DNA of 32,797 nt, taken from Pseudomonadota bacterium (GTDB taxonomy: Bacteria; Pseudomonadota; Gammaproteobacteria; Burkholderiales; Burkholderiaceae_C). The stretch spans positions 1 to 32,797 of the forward strand of contig JARXKP010000007.1 in assembly GCA_030271615.1 (NCBI GenBank), in the 5' to 3' direction. Positions 13,530 to 21,639 of this stretch are shown in pieces (position 1 is the first letter of the stretch; every line of letters begins with the position of its first letter). Under the pieces are notes generated by a model. It did no database searches. It worked only from the letters and a program-made list of their open reading frames with translations, and was not told where the DNA came from. The translations under genes and the position numbers were made by a program.

Positions 13530-13979
13530 ATGCAACCTGAACTCGACCCTGCCGTGCCCATCACGATTTATCACAACCCCGATTGCGGCACTTCTCGCAA
13601 CACGCTGGCGCTGATCCGCAACAGCGGCGTCGAACCCGTGGTGATCGAATACCTGAAGACGCCACCCGGCCGCGCGAAGCTCGTCGAGCTGATCGCCGTG
13701 ATGGGCGTACCGGTACGCAGCGTGCTGCGCCAGAAGGGCACGCCCTACTACGACCTGAAGCTCGGCGAGCCGACTTGGACCGACGACCAGCTCATCGACT
13801 TCATGGTTCAACACCCCATCCTGATGAACCGGCCGATCGTCGTCACGCCGCTGGGTACGCGCCTGTGCCGCCCTTCCGAAGCGGTGCTCGACATCCTGCC
13901 GTCGGCCCAGCTCGCGCCCTTCGCCAAGGAAGACGGCGAGCCGGTCATCGACGCGAAAGGCCGCCGTGTCGCTTCTTGA
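13530..13979 (+). CDS. arsC: Arsenate reductase, glutaredoxin-coupled (R773 type)
   Basis: The sequence [20 protein letters not shown] carries the catalytic cysteine (Cys19) of the R773 ArsC family. The three arginines that bind the arsenate and arsenite intermediates are in [21 protein letters not shown] and LCRPSEAVL. It uses glutathione and glutaredoxin, so the operon has enzymes for two different electron donors. ATG 13530 is preferred because the catalytic motif then lies close to the N-terminus as in the family. An in-frame GTG at 13497 would add 11 residues, and neither start has a clear ribosome site. The end overlaps the arsH start by 14 bases, so the two are translationally coupled. 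Confidence 0.9.
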   Translation: MQPELDPAVPITIYHNPDCGTSRNTLALIRNSGVEPVVIEYLKTPPGRAKLVELIAVMGVPVRSVLRQKGTPYYDLKLGEPTWTDDQLIDFMVQHPILMNRPIVVTPLGTRLCRPSEAVLDILPSAQLAPFAKEDGEPVIDAKGRRVAS

Positions 13980-14688
13980 CTTGAGCCTGCCCAACGTTGA
14001 CACGGCGCTGTTCGACGCACCGACCGGCACGCGCGTGGCCGGGGCCGGCGCCTCGACGCACGCGCCGCGCTTCCTGCTTCTCTACGGTTCTCTGCGCGAA
14101 CGCTCGTACAGCAAACTGCTGACACTCGAAGCGGCGCGTCTGCTCATCGCCATGGGTGGGGAAGTACGGGTGTTCGATCCCGCCGGTCTGCCCCTTCCAG
14201 ACGCAGCGCCGGAAAATCACTCCAAGGTGCAAGAGCTGCGCGAAGCCGCAGCCTGGGCCGAAGGCATGGTCTGGACCTCACCCGAGCGCCATGGGGCAAT
14301 GACCGGCATCATGAAGGCGCAGATCGACTGGATACCTCTGAGCATCGGTGCGGTCCGCCCCACACAGGGCAAGACGCTGGCGGTGATGGAAGTCTCGGGC
14401 GGCTCTCAGTCATTCAACGCCGTCAACCAGCTGCGCGTGCTCGGCCGCTGGATGCGCATGATCACGATCCCGAATCAGTCGTCGGTCGCCAAAGCCTTCC
14501 TGGAATTCGACGAGGCCGGGCGTATGAAGCCGTCGGCGTACTACGAACGCGTGGTCGATGTGATGGAAGAGCTGATGAAGTTCACGTTGCTGACGCGCGA
14601 TGTGGCGCCCTATCTGGTGGACCGCTACAGCGAGCGCAAGGAGAGCGCTGATGAATTGTCCAAGCGCGTCAACCAGCGCGCGATCTGA
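13966..14688 (+). CDS. arsH: ArsH, NADPH-dependent FMN oxidoreductase
   Basis: A flavoprotein of 240 residues with the flavodoxin-like phosphate loop [14 protein letters not shown] and the family blocks [37 protein letters not shown] and [14 protein letters not shown]. ArsH oxidises toxic trivalent methyl- and aryl-arsenicals to less toxic pentavalent forms, and also acts as an FMN reductase. The GTG start at 13966 overlaps arsC by 14 bases, within the usual coupling distance. It is the last gene of the arsRCC-aqpS-arsC-arsH unit, which is closed by a hairpin terminator 13 bases later. Confidence 0.94.
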   Translation: MSLLDLSLPNVDTALFDAPTGTRVAGAGASTHAPRFLLLYGSLRERSYSKLLTLEAARLLIAMGGEVRVFDPAGLPLPDAAPENHSKVQELREAAAWAEGMVWTSPERHGAMTGIMKAQIDWIPLSIGAVRPTQGKTLAVMEVSGGSQSFNAVNQLRVLGRWMRMITIPNQSSVAKAFLEFDEAGRMKPSAYYERVVDVMEELMKFTLLTRDVAPYLVDRYSERKESADELSKRVNQRAI

Positions 14689-14700
14689 GAGAGAGACCTG

Positions 14701-14722
14701 AAAGGGGCGTCGCCCCTTTTCT
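14701..14722 (+). terminator. Rho-independent terminator after arsH
   Basis: AAAGGGG and CCCCTTTT form a stem around CGTCG, followed by CTT. It lies 12 bases after the arsH stop and separates the two arsenic operons. Confidence 0.85.
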
Positions 14723-14734
14723 TCAGCCAACTTA

Positions 14735-14796
14735 GTTGCTATTGACAACGACCCTAGGAATGCCTATCGTGAGCCTACATAGTTGCTATCCACAAC
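14735..14796 (+). promoter_or_regulatory. Promoter with two operators for the MarR-type regulator
   Basis: A perfect -35 box TTGACA (14742-14747) is 17 bases from TATCGT (14765-14770). Two copies of GTTGCTAT-N3-CAAC lie at 14735-14749 and 14782-14796. Each is a GTTG/CAAC palindrome with a seven-base gap; the first covers the -35 box and the second lies just after the start point. This is a convincing autorepression layout for the MarR-family gene that follows. Confidence 0.75.
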
Positions 14797-14799
14797 CAC

Positions 14800-15285
14800 A
14801 TGAGCACAAACCTCGATCAGTCACGCGGCCTGCTGCGCGAAGTGGCCCGTATGTACACGCGGGCCCAGCGTGTGGTCGCCGACTGCTGTCGTACCACCAA
14901 CACGCAGTGCCATCTGCTTACCGAGCTGGCACGCACCGGTCCTTTGCCCCTGTCCGAACTCGGCACACGGGTCTCGCTGGAAAAGAGCTGGGTGTCTCGC
15001 GCGGTCGAGGCGATGGTCGAGCGCGGACTGGTGACCAAGGAGGCGAACCCGTCAGACGCAAGGAGCTGGCTCGTCACGCTCACCGATGAAGGCGTCCGCA
15101 CTGTCGATGACCTGAACCAGACGCTCGACGCCCACGCCGAGCAGTTGCTGGGTTCTCTGAATGCGCGCGAACGTGCCGCGGTCGAGAACTCCCTCTTGTT
15201 GCTGATGAAGGCGTTGCGCGAAGACACGGCAGCCAACTGCTGCCTCCCGCCGCCCGAACGAAAGGAAGCCAAATCATGTTGCTGA
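14800..15285 (+). CDS. MarR-family regulator with cysteine clusters
   Basis: A protein of 161 residues with the winged helix of the MarR family (LSELGTRVSLEKSWVSRAVE, then MVERGLVTKEANPSDARSWL, the wing) and long flanking dimer helices. It has seven cysteines in pairs: Cys29-Cys30 and Cys37 near the dimer interface, Cys147-Cys148, and the last two residues Cys160-Cys161. Such clusters are fitting for sensing trivalent arsenicals or other thiol-reactive compounds, though the ligand is not shown by sequence. It starts three bases after the second operator copy, without a clear ribosome site. It overlaps the next gene by 10 bases, so regulator and enzyme are one operon. Confidence 0.82.
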   Translation: MSTNLDQSRGLLREVARMYTRAQRVVADCCRTTNTQCHLLTELARTGPLPLSELGTRVSLEKSWVSRAVEAMVERGLVTKEANPSDARSWLVTLTDEGVRTVDDLNQTLDAHAEQLLGSLNARERAAVENSLLLLMKALREDTAANCCLPPPERKEAKSCC

Positions 15286-17156
15286 CCACTACCCCAACGC
15301 TTCGCCACGCGACGCAAGCCGACTGGCTTGCCATCGAGGCGCTGCTCGTGGCGAACAAGCTGCCCACGGATGGCGCTAAGGCGCACCTGACCACCTACCT
15401 GCTGGCAATTTCCAACGCCGAAGTCGTCGGCACTGCCGGCGCCGACATCTACGGCCAGATCGCACTGCTGCGCTCGGTCGCGGTCGCACCCGGCCTGCAC
15501 AAGCAAGGCATCGGCAAGTTGTTGCTGGAGAGGCTTCTGCAGGAAGCTCGCCGCCGCGACATCGGCAAGCTGTATCTGCTGACGGTCACAGCGCCCGAGT
15601 ATTTCGCGCAGTACGGATTCAAGCGCGGAAAGATCGAAGACGCACCGCTGGCACTGAAAGCCTCGGCAGAACTCCAGGGCGCATGCCCTGCCTGCGCAGC
15701 CTTCATGTCGCTCACGCTGCAGGAAGCTCCGCGGCGCAATGAAGCTCTGCCGGTGGCGGTGCTCGGCGCCGGTCCGGTCGGCCTGGCTGCGGCGGCAGAA
15801 CTGCTGGAACGCAGCATCCCGTTCGTCATCCTCGAAGCCGGCCAGCGCGTCGGTGCGAACTTGCTCGACTATGGGCACGTGCGCCTGTTCTCGCCTTGGC
15901 AATACAACGTCGATGTCGCGATGGCGAAGCACCTCGCGCGCACGGGCTGGCAGGCTCCGCCCGCAGCGGAGTTGCCGCTCGCAGGCGAGGTGGCCGAGCG
16001 CGTACTGCAGCCCTTCGCTGCGCTGCCGGCAGTAGCCAGTGCGCTGAAGCTCGACACCAAGGTGGTGTCGGTCAGCCGCGAAGGTTTCGACAAGGTGAAA
16101 AGCGCCGGGCGATCCGAAGCGCCGTTCGTCATTCGTGCGATGCAAGCCGGCACGACCATCGAGCTGCGTGTCCGTGCAGTTATCGATGCCACCGGCACCT
16201 GGGGCACACCGAACCCGGTCGGAGCCAGTGGTCTGCAGGCCATCGGCGAAGCCGAGGCGAAGTCGCAGATCTTCTACGGCATTCCCGACATCGTCGGCAG
16301 CGCGCGGTCACGCTTCGAGGGCAAACGAACCTTGGTCGTCGGTGCGGGGCACAGCGCAGCGAACGCATTGCTGTACCTGGCCGAGCTGGCGGGGCAGGCG
16401 CCCGAGACGCGGCTGCTTTGGTCCGTGCGCTCACCATCGCTCACCCGCGTCTTCGGCGGTGGCGAGGCAGACGCCTTGCCGGCGCGCGGCCGACTGGGCT
16501 CATCGCTGAAGGCACTGCGAGACAGCGGCGCGCTGGAATTCATCAGCGGCTTGCGCATTACGGCGATTCAACGCAGCGCAGGCCAACTGACGGTGATCGG
16601 CCTAGACGCCCGTGGCGAAAATGTCACCCTCAACAGCATCGACGAAATCATCTGCGCAACCGGCCAGCGGCCCGACCTGTCGCTGACGAGCGAACTGCGC
16701 GTCAAGCTCGATCCGTGGCTGGAATCCACCGAAGCACTCGGCCCGCTGATCGACCCGAACGTGCACAGCTGCGGCACGGTGCGCCCGCACGGCCACCGCG
16801 AACTCGCCCACCCCGAGCCCGGCCTGTACACGATCGGGGTCAAGAGCTACGGGCGCGCGCCGACCTTCCTGATGGCCACCGGTTTCGAGCAAGCCCGCTC
16901 GGTGGTCGCAGCCATCGCGGGCGACTTCGAGGCCGCTGACCGTGTGGAGTTGAACCTGCCAGTGACCGGCGTCTGCGGCCTCGGTACAGCGGATACCCCG
17001 GATGCCGACAGCAGTTGCTGTGGCGATGACCCGGTGACGAGTACCGTCGCTCTCACTGCAAACTCTCCCAAGGTCGGATGCGGCCCGACCTCCTGCGGCA
17101 CGAAGCCTGTCGCGCCAGTGATCGCCGCGGCGACGACCGCACGCTGCTGCGGCTGA
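15276..17156 (+). CDS. ArsN2-like acetyltransferase fused to flavin monooxygenase, Cys-rich tail
   Basis: A fusion of 626 residues. Residues 1-150 are a GNAT acetyltransferase (motif A VAVAPGLHKQGIGKLLLERL) with features of arsenic-linked ArsN2 proteins: LYLLTVTAPEYFAQYGFKRG and the ACPACAAFM end, here with a Cys137-x2-Cys140 pair. From residue 158 an FAD-binding motif (VAVLGAGPVGLAAAAELLER) opens a flavoprotein monooxygenase. A second nucleotide motif, RTLVVGAGHSAANALLYLAE, is near residue 350, and DEIICATGQRPD and GLYTIGVKSYGRAPTF follow. The last 65 residues are poorly ordered but hold seven cysteines, ending CCG, probably a metalloid-binding tail. It may acetylate and oxidise an organic arsenical; the substrate is unknown. 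AAGGAAG precedes ATG 15276. The MFS gene starts two bases after its stop. Confidence 0.88.
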   Translation: MLLTTTPTLRHATQADWLAIEALLVANKLPTDGAKAHLTTYLLAISNAEVVGTAGADIYGQIALLRSVAVAPGLHKQGIGKLLLERLLQEARRRDIGKLYLLTVTAPEYFAQYGFKRGKIEDAPLALKASAELQGACPACAAFMSLTLQEAPRRNEALPVAVLGAGPVGLAAAAELLERSIPFVILEAGQRVGANLLDYGHVRLFSPWQYNVDVAMAKHLARTGWQAPPAAELPLAGEVAERVLQPFAALPAVASALKLDTKVVSVSREGFDKVKSAGRSEAPFVIRAMQAGTTIELRVRAVIDATGTWGTPNPVGASGLQAIGEAEAKSQIFYGIPDIVGSARSRFEGKRTLVVGAGHSAANALLYLAELAGQAPETRLLWSVRSPSLTRVFGGGEADALPARGRLGSSLKALRDSGALEFISGLRITAIQRSAGQLTVIGLDARGENVTLNSIDEIICATGQRPDLSLTSELRVKLDPWLESTEALGPLIDPNVHSCGTVRPHGHRELAHPEPGLYTIGVKSYGRAPTFLMATGFEQARSVVAAIAGDFEAADRVELNLPVTGVCGLGTADTPDADSSCCGDDPVTSTVALTANSPKVGCGPTSCGTKPVAPVIAAATTARCCG

Positions 17157-17157
17157 C

Positions 17158-18381
17158 ATGGCGGGCTCAGGTCATCTGCCTGTGGTCGCTGCGCTGGGCA
17201 CGGCGCAGACGTTGGCGTGGGCCTCGACCTACTACCTGCCGGCGATGCTTGCCGTACCGATGGCGAAGGACATTGGCGTCTCGACGCCGACGGTCTTCGC
17301 AGCCTTCTCGATGGCGCTGATCGTGTCCGCGTTGCTCGGGCCGTATGCAGGACGTTCGATCGACCGGTGGGGCGCGCGGCCAGTGCTCTCAGGCACCAAC
17401 CTCGTCTTCGCGCTGGGCCTCGCCGCGCTGGCGAATGCGCGCGGGCCGGCCGGCCTGTTCGGCGCGTGGGTGATCCTCGGGATCGGGATGGGAAGCGGGC
17501 TCTACGAGGCGGCCTTCTCTGCGCTGGTGCGGCTGTACGGCCGCGACTCGCGCAATGCCATCACCGGCATCACGCTGATCGCCGGGTTCGCCAGCACCAT
17601 CGGCTGGCCACTCTCGAACCTGCTCGAACATCAGGTGGGCTGGCGGGGTGCGTGCTACGCATGGGCCGTACTGCATCTGCTGATCGGGCTGCCCTCGAAC
17701 TTGTCGCTGCCAAGGCCACGCCCTCTCGGCCAGGCGTCCGGCCGTGAGCAAGCTGCCTCCGCCAGCGACGCTGTCCCGCTGACCGGCGCGCGCTCCAAGC
17801 GCGCAGGCGTGCTGCTCGCCACCGTGTTCGCCGCCACTTGGTTCATCAGCACCGCGATGGCGGCGCACTTGCCGCGCCTGCTTCAGTCAACCGGCGCCAC
17901 GCTGGCAACCGCGGTCGCCGTGGGCGCTCTGATCGGGCCGGCGCAAGTAGCCGGACGGTTGCTCGAGTTCGGGTTCCTGCGACGGCTGCATCCATTGTTG
18001 TCCGCGCGTCTGGCGGCCTTGATGCATCCCATCGGCGCTTTCCTGCTGCTGTTCGTCGGCGGGCCGGCCGCCGCCGTCTTCGCGGTGATGCACGGCGCCG
18101 GCAACGGCATCCTGACAATCGCCAACGGCACGCTCCCGCTCGCGCTGTTCGGGACCAAGGGCTATGGGCAACGCCAAGGGATGCTGATGGTTCCTGCGCG
18201 GCTGGCTCAAGCATCCTCGCCCTGGCTGTTCGGCTTGTGTCTCGACCAGTGGGGCTCGGGGGCACTGTGGGTGTCGGGAGCGGTCGGCTTGCTGGTCTTC
18301 GGGGCGCTGTTCGCAATGCCCAAGCCGCCCGACAAACCTGAGTCTGATGCGTGCCCGAAACATCCTTCGTCATCGTCTTGA
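17158..18381 (+). CDS. MFS transporter, probable exporter of the regulator-flavoprotein operon
   Basis: A protein of 407 residues with about 12 hydrophobic helices in two halves. The loop between helices 2 and 3 reads GPYAGRSIDRWGARPVLSG, the major facilitator signature, and the central loop is short and charged (about residues 180-218). It resembles the CynX/NimT branch of MFS proteins often beside arsenic genes, not ArsJ (no GAPDH partner is present) and not ArsB or Acr3. It begins one base after the fusion gene's stop, so the two should act together. The likely job is export of whatever product the ArsN2-flavoprotein makes. The last residues (CPKHPSSSS) are a short polar tail. Confidence 0.82.
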   Translation: MAGSGHLPVVAALGTAQTLAWASTYYLPAMLAVPMAKDIGVSTPTVFAAFSMALIVSALLGPYAGRSIDRWGARPVLSGTNLVFALGLAALANARGPAGLFGAWVILGIGMGSGLYEAAFSALVRLYGRDSRNAITGITLIAGFASTIGWPLSNLLEHQVGWRGACYAWAVLHLLIGLPSNLSLPRPRPLGQASGREQAASASDAVPLTGARSKRAGVLLATVFAATWFISTAMAAHLPRLLQSTGATLATAVAVGALIGPAQVAGRLLEFGFLRRLHPLLSARLAALMHPIGAFLLLFVGGPAAAVFAVMHGAGNGILTIANGTLPLALFGTKGYGQRQGMLMVPARLAQASSPWLFGLCLDQWGSGALWVSGAVGLLVFGALFAMPKPPDKPESDACPKHPSSSS

Positions 18382-18508
18382 ACCAAGACCATCCGCGTCG
18401 CCATGGGCAAAGATGCCGAGGGCAGCGCAGCCATCGACGCGCCTGTCGTCACGGGCACCCTAAGCGTCTGATGAAGGCATCTTGACCAAGCGCTGCTAGA
18501 CTTCGTGG

Positions 18509-18598
18509 CAAGGAGATGGCATTCCTCCTTGAACCGCCGACGCAACGTCGGCTGATGATGCCTACGACAGCCCACAGGACGGGCACGTAGGCGTTCGC
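18509..18598 (+). ncRNA. Fluoride riboswitch (crcB motif) with expression platform
   Basis: The conserved landmarks are in order: AAGGAGATGGCATTCCTCCTT (first stem and pseudoknot loop), GAACC, a stem GCCGACG/CGTCGGC with a CAA loop (18536-18552), and the invariant GCTGATGATGCCTACG at its 3' end (18551-18566). The last bases GCCTACG also pair with CGTAGGC (18585-18591), an alternative hairpin that can act as a switch. It precedes crcB by about 35 bases, the standard arrangement; fluoride should turn expression on. Confidence 0.85.
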
Positions 18599-18632
18599 CA
18601 TCCGTCCGGGCACAACTTGCACGAGGACGAGC

Positions 18633-19016
18633 ATGGTGATTTCTTTTCTGGCTGTGGTGTTGGGTGGCGCCCTGGGCTGCGTCTCGCGATGGTTGCTAGG
18701 CAATGCCCTGAACCTGCTCTTTCCGGCCGTCCCGCCTGGCACCCTCGCGGCCAACCTTATCGGAGCCTATTTAGTCGGCATTTCCATCGCGTACTTTGGC
18801 GCCCATCCGGAGTTGCCCCCGCAGTGGCGCTTATTGGTCATCACCGGATTCCTCGGGGGGCTGACCACGTTTTCCAGCTTCTCCGGCGAGGTGGTGATAC
18901 TGCTGCGGCAAGACCGACTGGCCATGGCGTGCGCGGCGATGGCGCTGCACCTGGGCGGCTCGCTATTGTTGACCTTCGCAGGCATGGCCACAGCGTCGCT
19001 GCTTCGAGCCCGCTGA
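18633..19016 (+). CDS. crcB: CrcB/Fluc fluoride channel
   Basis: This 127-residue protein has four hydrophobic helices and the family's signature parts: GGALGCVSRWLLG at the N-terminus, PPGTLAANLIGAYLVG and the polar track GFLGGLTTFSSFSGE. Fluc channels are dual-topology dimers that let fluoride leave the cell. The upstream fluoride riboswitch at 18509-18598 confirms the role. GAGGACGAGC precedes ATG 18633. Nothing links it to arsenic; it may simply belong to a mixed toxic-ion island. Downstream, 284 bases to the next start hold no gene I can support. Confidence 0.95.
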   Translation: MVISFLAVVLGGALGCVSRWLLGNALNLLFPAVPPGTLAANLIGAYLVGISIAYFGAHPELPPQWRLLVITGFLGGLTTFSSFSGEVVILLRQDRLAMACAAMALHLGGSLLLTFAGMATASLLRAR

Positions 19017-19300
19017 GCTGGAGCGATTTGCGCTCACCGCCAGCGATGCGACAGCAGAAAATTCCGTTCAGTCCCATTTTGGCGACGACCGACGTGAAGC
19101 CGACGAAGAATAGGCAGGAACGCAAAAGTGACGCACGTCTCCATGGCTGTCTGCCGGGACGATACAAACACTAATTCATCAGGAAGCTTTGCCCCGTGCC
19201 GGGCCATCCCGTTTACACCGAGCAGCCGGCAGCATGGGTGGGGTTGGTTCCACCTCGACTCGTGTCGCACGCAGACCTCGGAATCACAGAAAGCCACACG

Positions 19301-19654
19301 TTGAATAGCCCGCGCGAACTGTTGGGTGCCTCGGCCTTATTCGCGGCGACAGCCGTGGCTGAGATCGTCGGCTGCTACCTTCCCTGGCTCGTGTTGCGTC
19401 AAGGCAGGCCCGCCTGGCTGCTGCTGCCAGCGATGCTGTCGCTCGCACTCTTTGTCTGGCTATTGACCTTGCACCCGATGGCTGCAGGTCGTGTCTATGC
19501 AGCCTACGGCGGCATGTACATCGCGGTGGCGCTGGCGTGGCTGACCTGGGTCGACGGGGTGGCGCTGACGCGCTGGGATGTGGTCGGTGCCGGCGTGGCG
19601 CTCGTCGGCATGGTGATCATCCTGCTGCAGCCCAATGGCGCGACCCGCCCCTGA
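19301..19654 (+). CDS. ynfA: YnfA (UPF0060) family small membrane protein
   Basis: About 117 residues with four hydrophobic helices. The pattern [20 protein letters not shown], then [40 protein letters not shown] and a final hydrophobic helix is diagnostic of YnfA, a family of small membrane proteins related to small-multidrug-resistance exporters, with uncertain substrates. The frame is open back to a GTG at 19196, but the added residues do not look like this family. TTG 19301 (preceded by AGAAAG) gives nearly the usual length of 108 residues, so I choose it. It ends 12 bases before the stop of the convergent modE-like gene. The start is the main doubt. Confidence 0.82.
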   Translation: MNSPRELLGASALFAATAVAEIVGCYLPWLVLRQGRPAWLLLPAMLSLALFVWLLTLHPMAAGRVYAAYGGMYIAVALAWLTWVDGVALTRWDVVGAGVALVGMVIILLQPNGATRP

Positions 19655-19666
19655 ACAGACTGCTCT

Positions 19667-20053
19667 TTAGGTTTCCGCGTCAGTCTCGGGACGAATCAGG
19701 CTGAGCAATTGGGGCAGGCGTTTGGAGATGGCGCGCTCTGCGTCACGCTCGATCGCGCGGTAGACCAACAAAACGCGTTCCCCGGTAGGAGTCAACTGCG
19801 CGCCGCCCCCCGCAACGCCACCCCGTTGCTTTAGCACCAGCGGCTCGATGAAGTCCGCGTTCATCGCCGCCACCAGCGACCAAACGCGTTGGTAGCTCAT
19901 GCCCAGTCGCCGGCCGGCCTCGGCCAGTGAGCCCGTCTCGGCAACGCTTTGCAGCACGTCCGCCTTGCCGGGGCCGATCGCCACGGCATGCTTGATTTGC
20001 ACCCTGAAGCGGGTTTTCTCGTGGAGCGGCGAGGCATTGAGGGTTGGCTTCAT
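19667..20053 (-). CDS. modE: ModE-like molybdate-responsive regulator, DNA-binding domain only
   Basis: A protein of 128 residues with the LysR-like winged helix of ModE: FRVQIKHAVAIGPGKADVLQ, SVAETGSLAEAGRRLGMSYQ and RVWSLVAAMNADFIEPLV, ending in GGAQLTPTGERVLLVYRAIE. The two molybdate-binding TOBE domains of E. coli ModE are missing, as is usual in the short ModE of many proteobacteria. It is divergent from modABC, whose promoter it should control; a palindrome lies between them. ATG 20053 fits the family opening (MKPTLNA), but no ribosome site stands out; longer starts (20080, 20149) are in frame. Confidence 0.85.
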   Translation of the reverse strand: MKPTLNASPLHEKTRFRVQIKHAVAIGPGKADVLQSVAETGSLAEAGRRLGMSYQRVWSLVAAMNADFIEPLVLKQRGGVAGGGAQLTPTGERVLLVYRAIERDAERAISKRLPQLLSLIRPETDAET

Positions 20054-20095
20054 GGTGCGAGGAATGTATCCCGGGGCCATCCGGTGAAGAGCAGG

Positions 20096-20121
20096 TCGAT
20101 ATACTTGCCAGGCGATATCGA
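20096..20121. promoter_or_regulatory. Candidate ModE operator between modE and modA
   Basis: TCGATAT (20096-20102) and ATATCGA (20115-20121) form a perfect 7-base inverted repeat with a 12-base gap, so the half sites are 19 bases apart, about two helical turns. It lies 44 bases upstream of modA, in the modE-modA gap, and has the AT-rich TAT core known from ModE sites. Confidence 0.6.
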
Positions 20122-20165
20122 AACCGGAAGATAACGCTTTTGCGCTCACCCCGAAAAGACATCAC

Positions 20166-20957
20166 ATGCACAAGTTACGTCGCCGTTTGCTGACCAAGAT
20201 CGCCACCGGACTTCTTGCGAGCGCTTCGCTGTCGCCGGTCGCCGCACAGTCCGGTCCCACGGTTGCCGCGGCGTCCGACCTGAAGTTCGCGCTCGAGGAA
20301 GTCGTTGCGAAGTTCGAGCGCGAAACGGGCAACAAGGTGCGCCTGGTGTTCGGCTCCTCGGGCAACTTCTACTCGCAGATTCTGCAGGGGGCGCCGTTCC
20401 AGATGTACATGTCGGCCGACGAAGACTTCGTCTTCAAGCTGGCCGATGCCGGCAAGGCCGTCGATCGCGGGCGTTTGTACGCGCTGGGGCGCATCGGCAT
20501 CATGGTGCCGACCGGCTCGCCGCTCAAAGCGGACGGCGAGCTCAAGGACCTGGCTGCAGCGCTGAAGGATGGACGGCTGCAGAAGTTCGCCATCGCCAAC
20601 CCCGAGCACGCACCCTACGGCGCACGCGCGAAGGAAGCGCTGCAACACGCCGGCCTGTGGGAGGCCATCCAGCCCAAGCTGGTGCTCGGCGAGAACATTT
20701 CCCAGACCGCGCAGTTCGCCACCTCGGGCTCGACCCAGGGCGGTGTGATTGCGCTGTCCCTGGCCAAGGCCCAGTCGGTCGCCAAACTCGGCAGCTTTGC
20801 GCTGATCCCCAACGACTGGCACGAACCGCTCAAACAGCGCATGGTGCTGTTGAAGGATGCTCCGCCGTCGCTGCGCGCGTTCTACGCCTATATCGCCACG
20901 CCCGCAGCGCAGGACATCATGGTCCGCTACGGATTCGCGATGCCGGCGGGCCAGTAG
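20166..20957 (+). CDS. modA: ModA, periplasmic molybdate-binding protein
   Basis: 263 residues beginning with a signal peptide (MHKLRRRLLTKIATGLLASA, cleavage probably after VAAQ near residue 28). The mature part has the molybdate-binding signatures AAASDLKFALEEVVAKFE, LVFGSSGNFYSQILQGAPF and YMSADEDFVFKL, followed by IANPEHAPYGARAKEAL and SQTAQFATSGSTQGGVIAL. It delivers molybdate to ModBC. The adjacent arsenite oxidase needs the molybdenum cofactor, so the gene's presence in this island is logical. The gene is 16 bases from modB. Confidence 0.95.
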   Translation: MHKLRRRLLTKIATGLLASASLSPVAAQSGPTVAAASDLKFALEEVVAKFERETGNKVRLVFGSSGNFYSQILQGAPFQMYMSADEDFVFKLADAGKAVDRGRLYALGRIGIMVPTGSPLKADGELKDLAAALKDGRLQKFAIANPEHAPYGARAKEALQHAGLWEAIQPKLVLGENISQTAQFATSGSTQGGVIALSLAKAQSVAKLGSFALIPNDWHEPLKQRMVLLKDAPPSLRAFYAYIATPAAQDIMVRYGFAMPAGQ

Positions 20958-20973
20958 GCGAGGCGGCAGGTCG

Positions 20974-21639
20974 ATGGACTGGCAGGCACTGAGGTTGTCG
21001 CTCGAACTGGCGTCGATCACGCTGGTTGTGCTGCTGCCGCCAGGCCTGTGGCTCGCCCGCTGGCTAGCCTCCACCAGCTTCGCGGGCAAAGGCTGGATCG
21101 AGGCGCTTGTGGTACTGCCGCTGGTGCTGCCGCCGACGGTGCTCGGCTATTACCTGCTGGTGTCGCTCGGGGGCGCGTCCCCACTCGGCCGCTGGGTACA
21201 CGACATCTTCGGCATCCGCCTCACCTTCAACTTTTTCGGCTTGCTGCTCGCTTCCGTTGCCTTCAACGTGCCGTTCCTGGTGCAGCCCGTACAGCGTGCG
21301 TTCGAGGCCATCCCGCGCCACCTGTCGGAGGCTGCGGCGGTCAGCGGTCTGAGTACCTGGCAGACCTTCTGGCGCGTCGAGCTGCCGCTCGCCTGGCCGG
21401 GCGTGCTATCGGCCATGGTGCTGACCTTTGTGCACACTCTCGGCGAGTTCGGCGTGGTGTTGATGATCGGCGGCAGCATCCCCGGCGAGACGAAAACGAT
21501 CGCCATTTCGATCTACGACCGCGTGCAGGCGTTCGACCTGGAGAGTGCCAACCGCATGGCACTCCTGTTGCTCGTTTTCTCGCTCGCCGCCGTGGGCGCG
21601 TCGTTCTTCGCCTCCGCGCGGCTGGCGCTCCGGCGATGA
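20974..21639 (+). CDS. modB: ModB, molybdate ABC transporter permease
   Basis: A permease of 221 residues with about five helices. The EAA loop, which contacts the ATPase, reads HLSEAAAVSGLSTWQTFWRV, followed by ELPLAWPGVLSAMVLTFVHT and LGEFGVVLMIGGSIPGETKT, all typical of ModB. ATG 20974 follows GGCGGCAGG. The stop overlaps the start of modC (ATGA), so permease and ATPase are coupled. Confidence 0.95.
   Translation: MDWQALRLSLELASITLVVLLPPGLWLARWLASTSFAGKGWIEALVVLPLVLPPTVLGYYLLVSLGGASPLGRWVHDIFGIRLTFNFFGLLLASVAFNVPFLVQPVQRAFEAIPRHLSEAAAVSGLSTWQTFWRVELPLAWPGVLSAMVLTFVHTLGEFGVVLMIGGSIPGETKTIAISIYDRVQAFDLESANRMALLLLVFSLAAVGASFFASARLALRR

Noticed and set aside
14817-16145. Open frame of 442 codons on the minus strand across the MarR gene and the fusion gene
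   Set aside because: It is antisense to two genes with conserved domains; no start signal or motif.
17158-18381. The MFS protein as ArsJ
   Set aside because: ArsJ is paired with a GAPDH-like enzyme, which is absent here, and the sequence looks closer to the CynX/NimT branch.
19034-19297. Minus-strand open frame of 87 codons between crcB and ynfA
   Set aside because: No ribosome site or recognisable pattern; it lies across a gap whose plus strand also lacks a gene, so nothing supports it.
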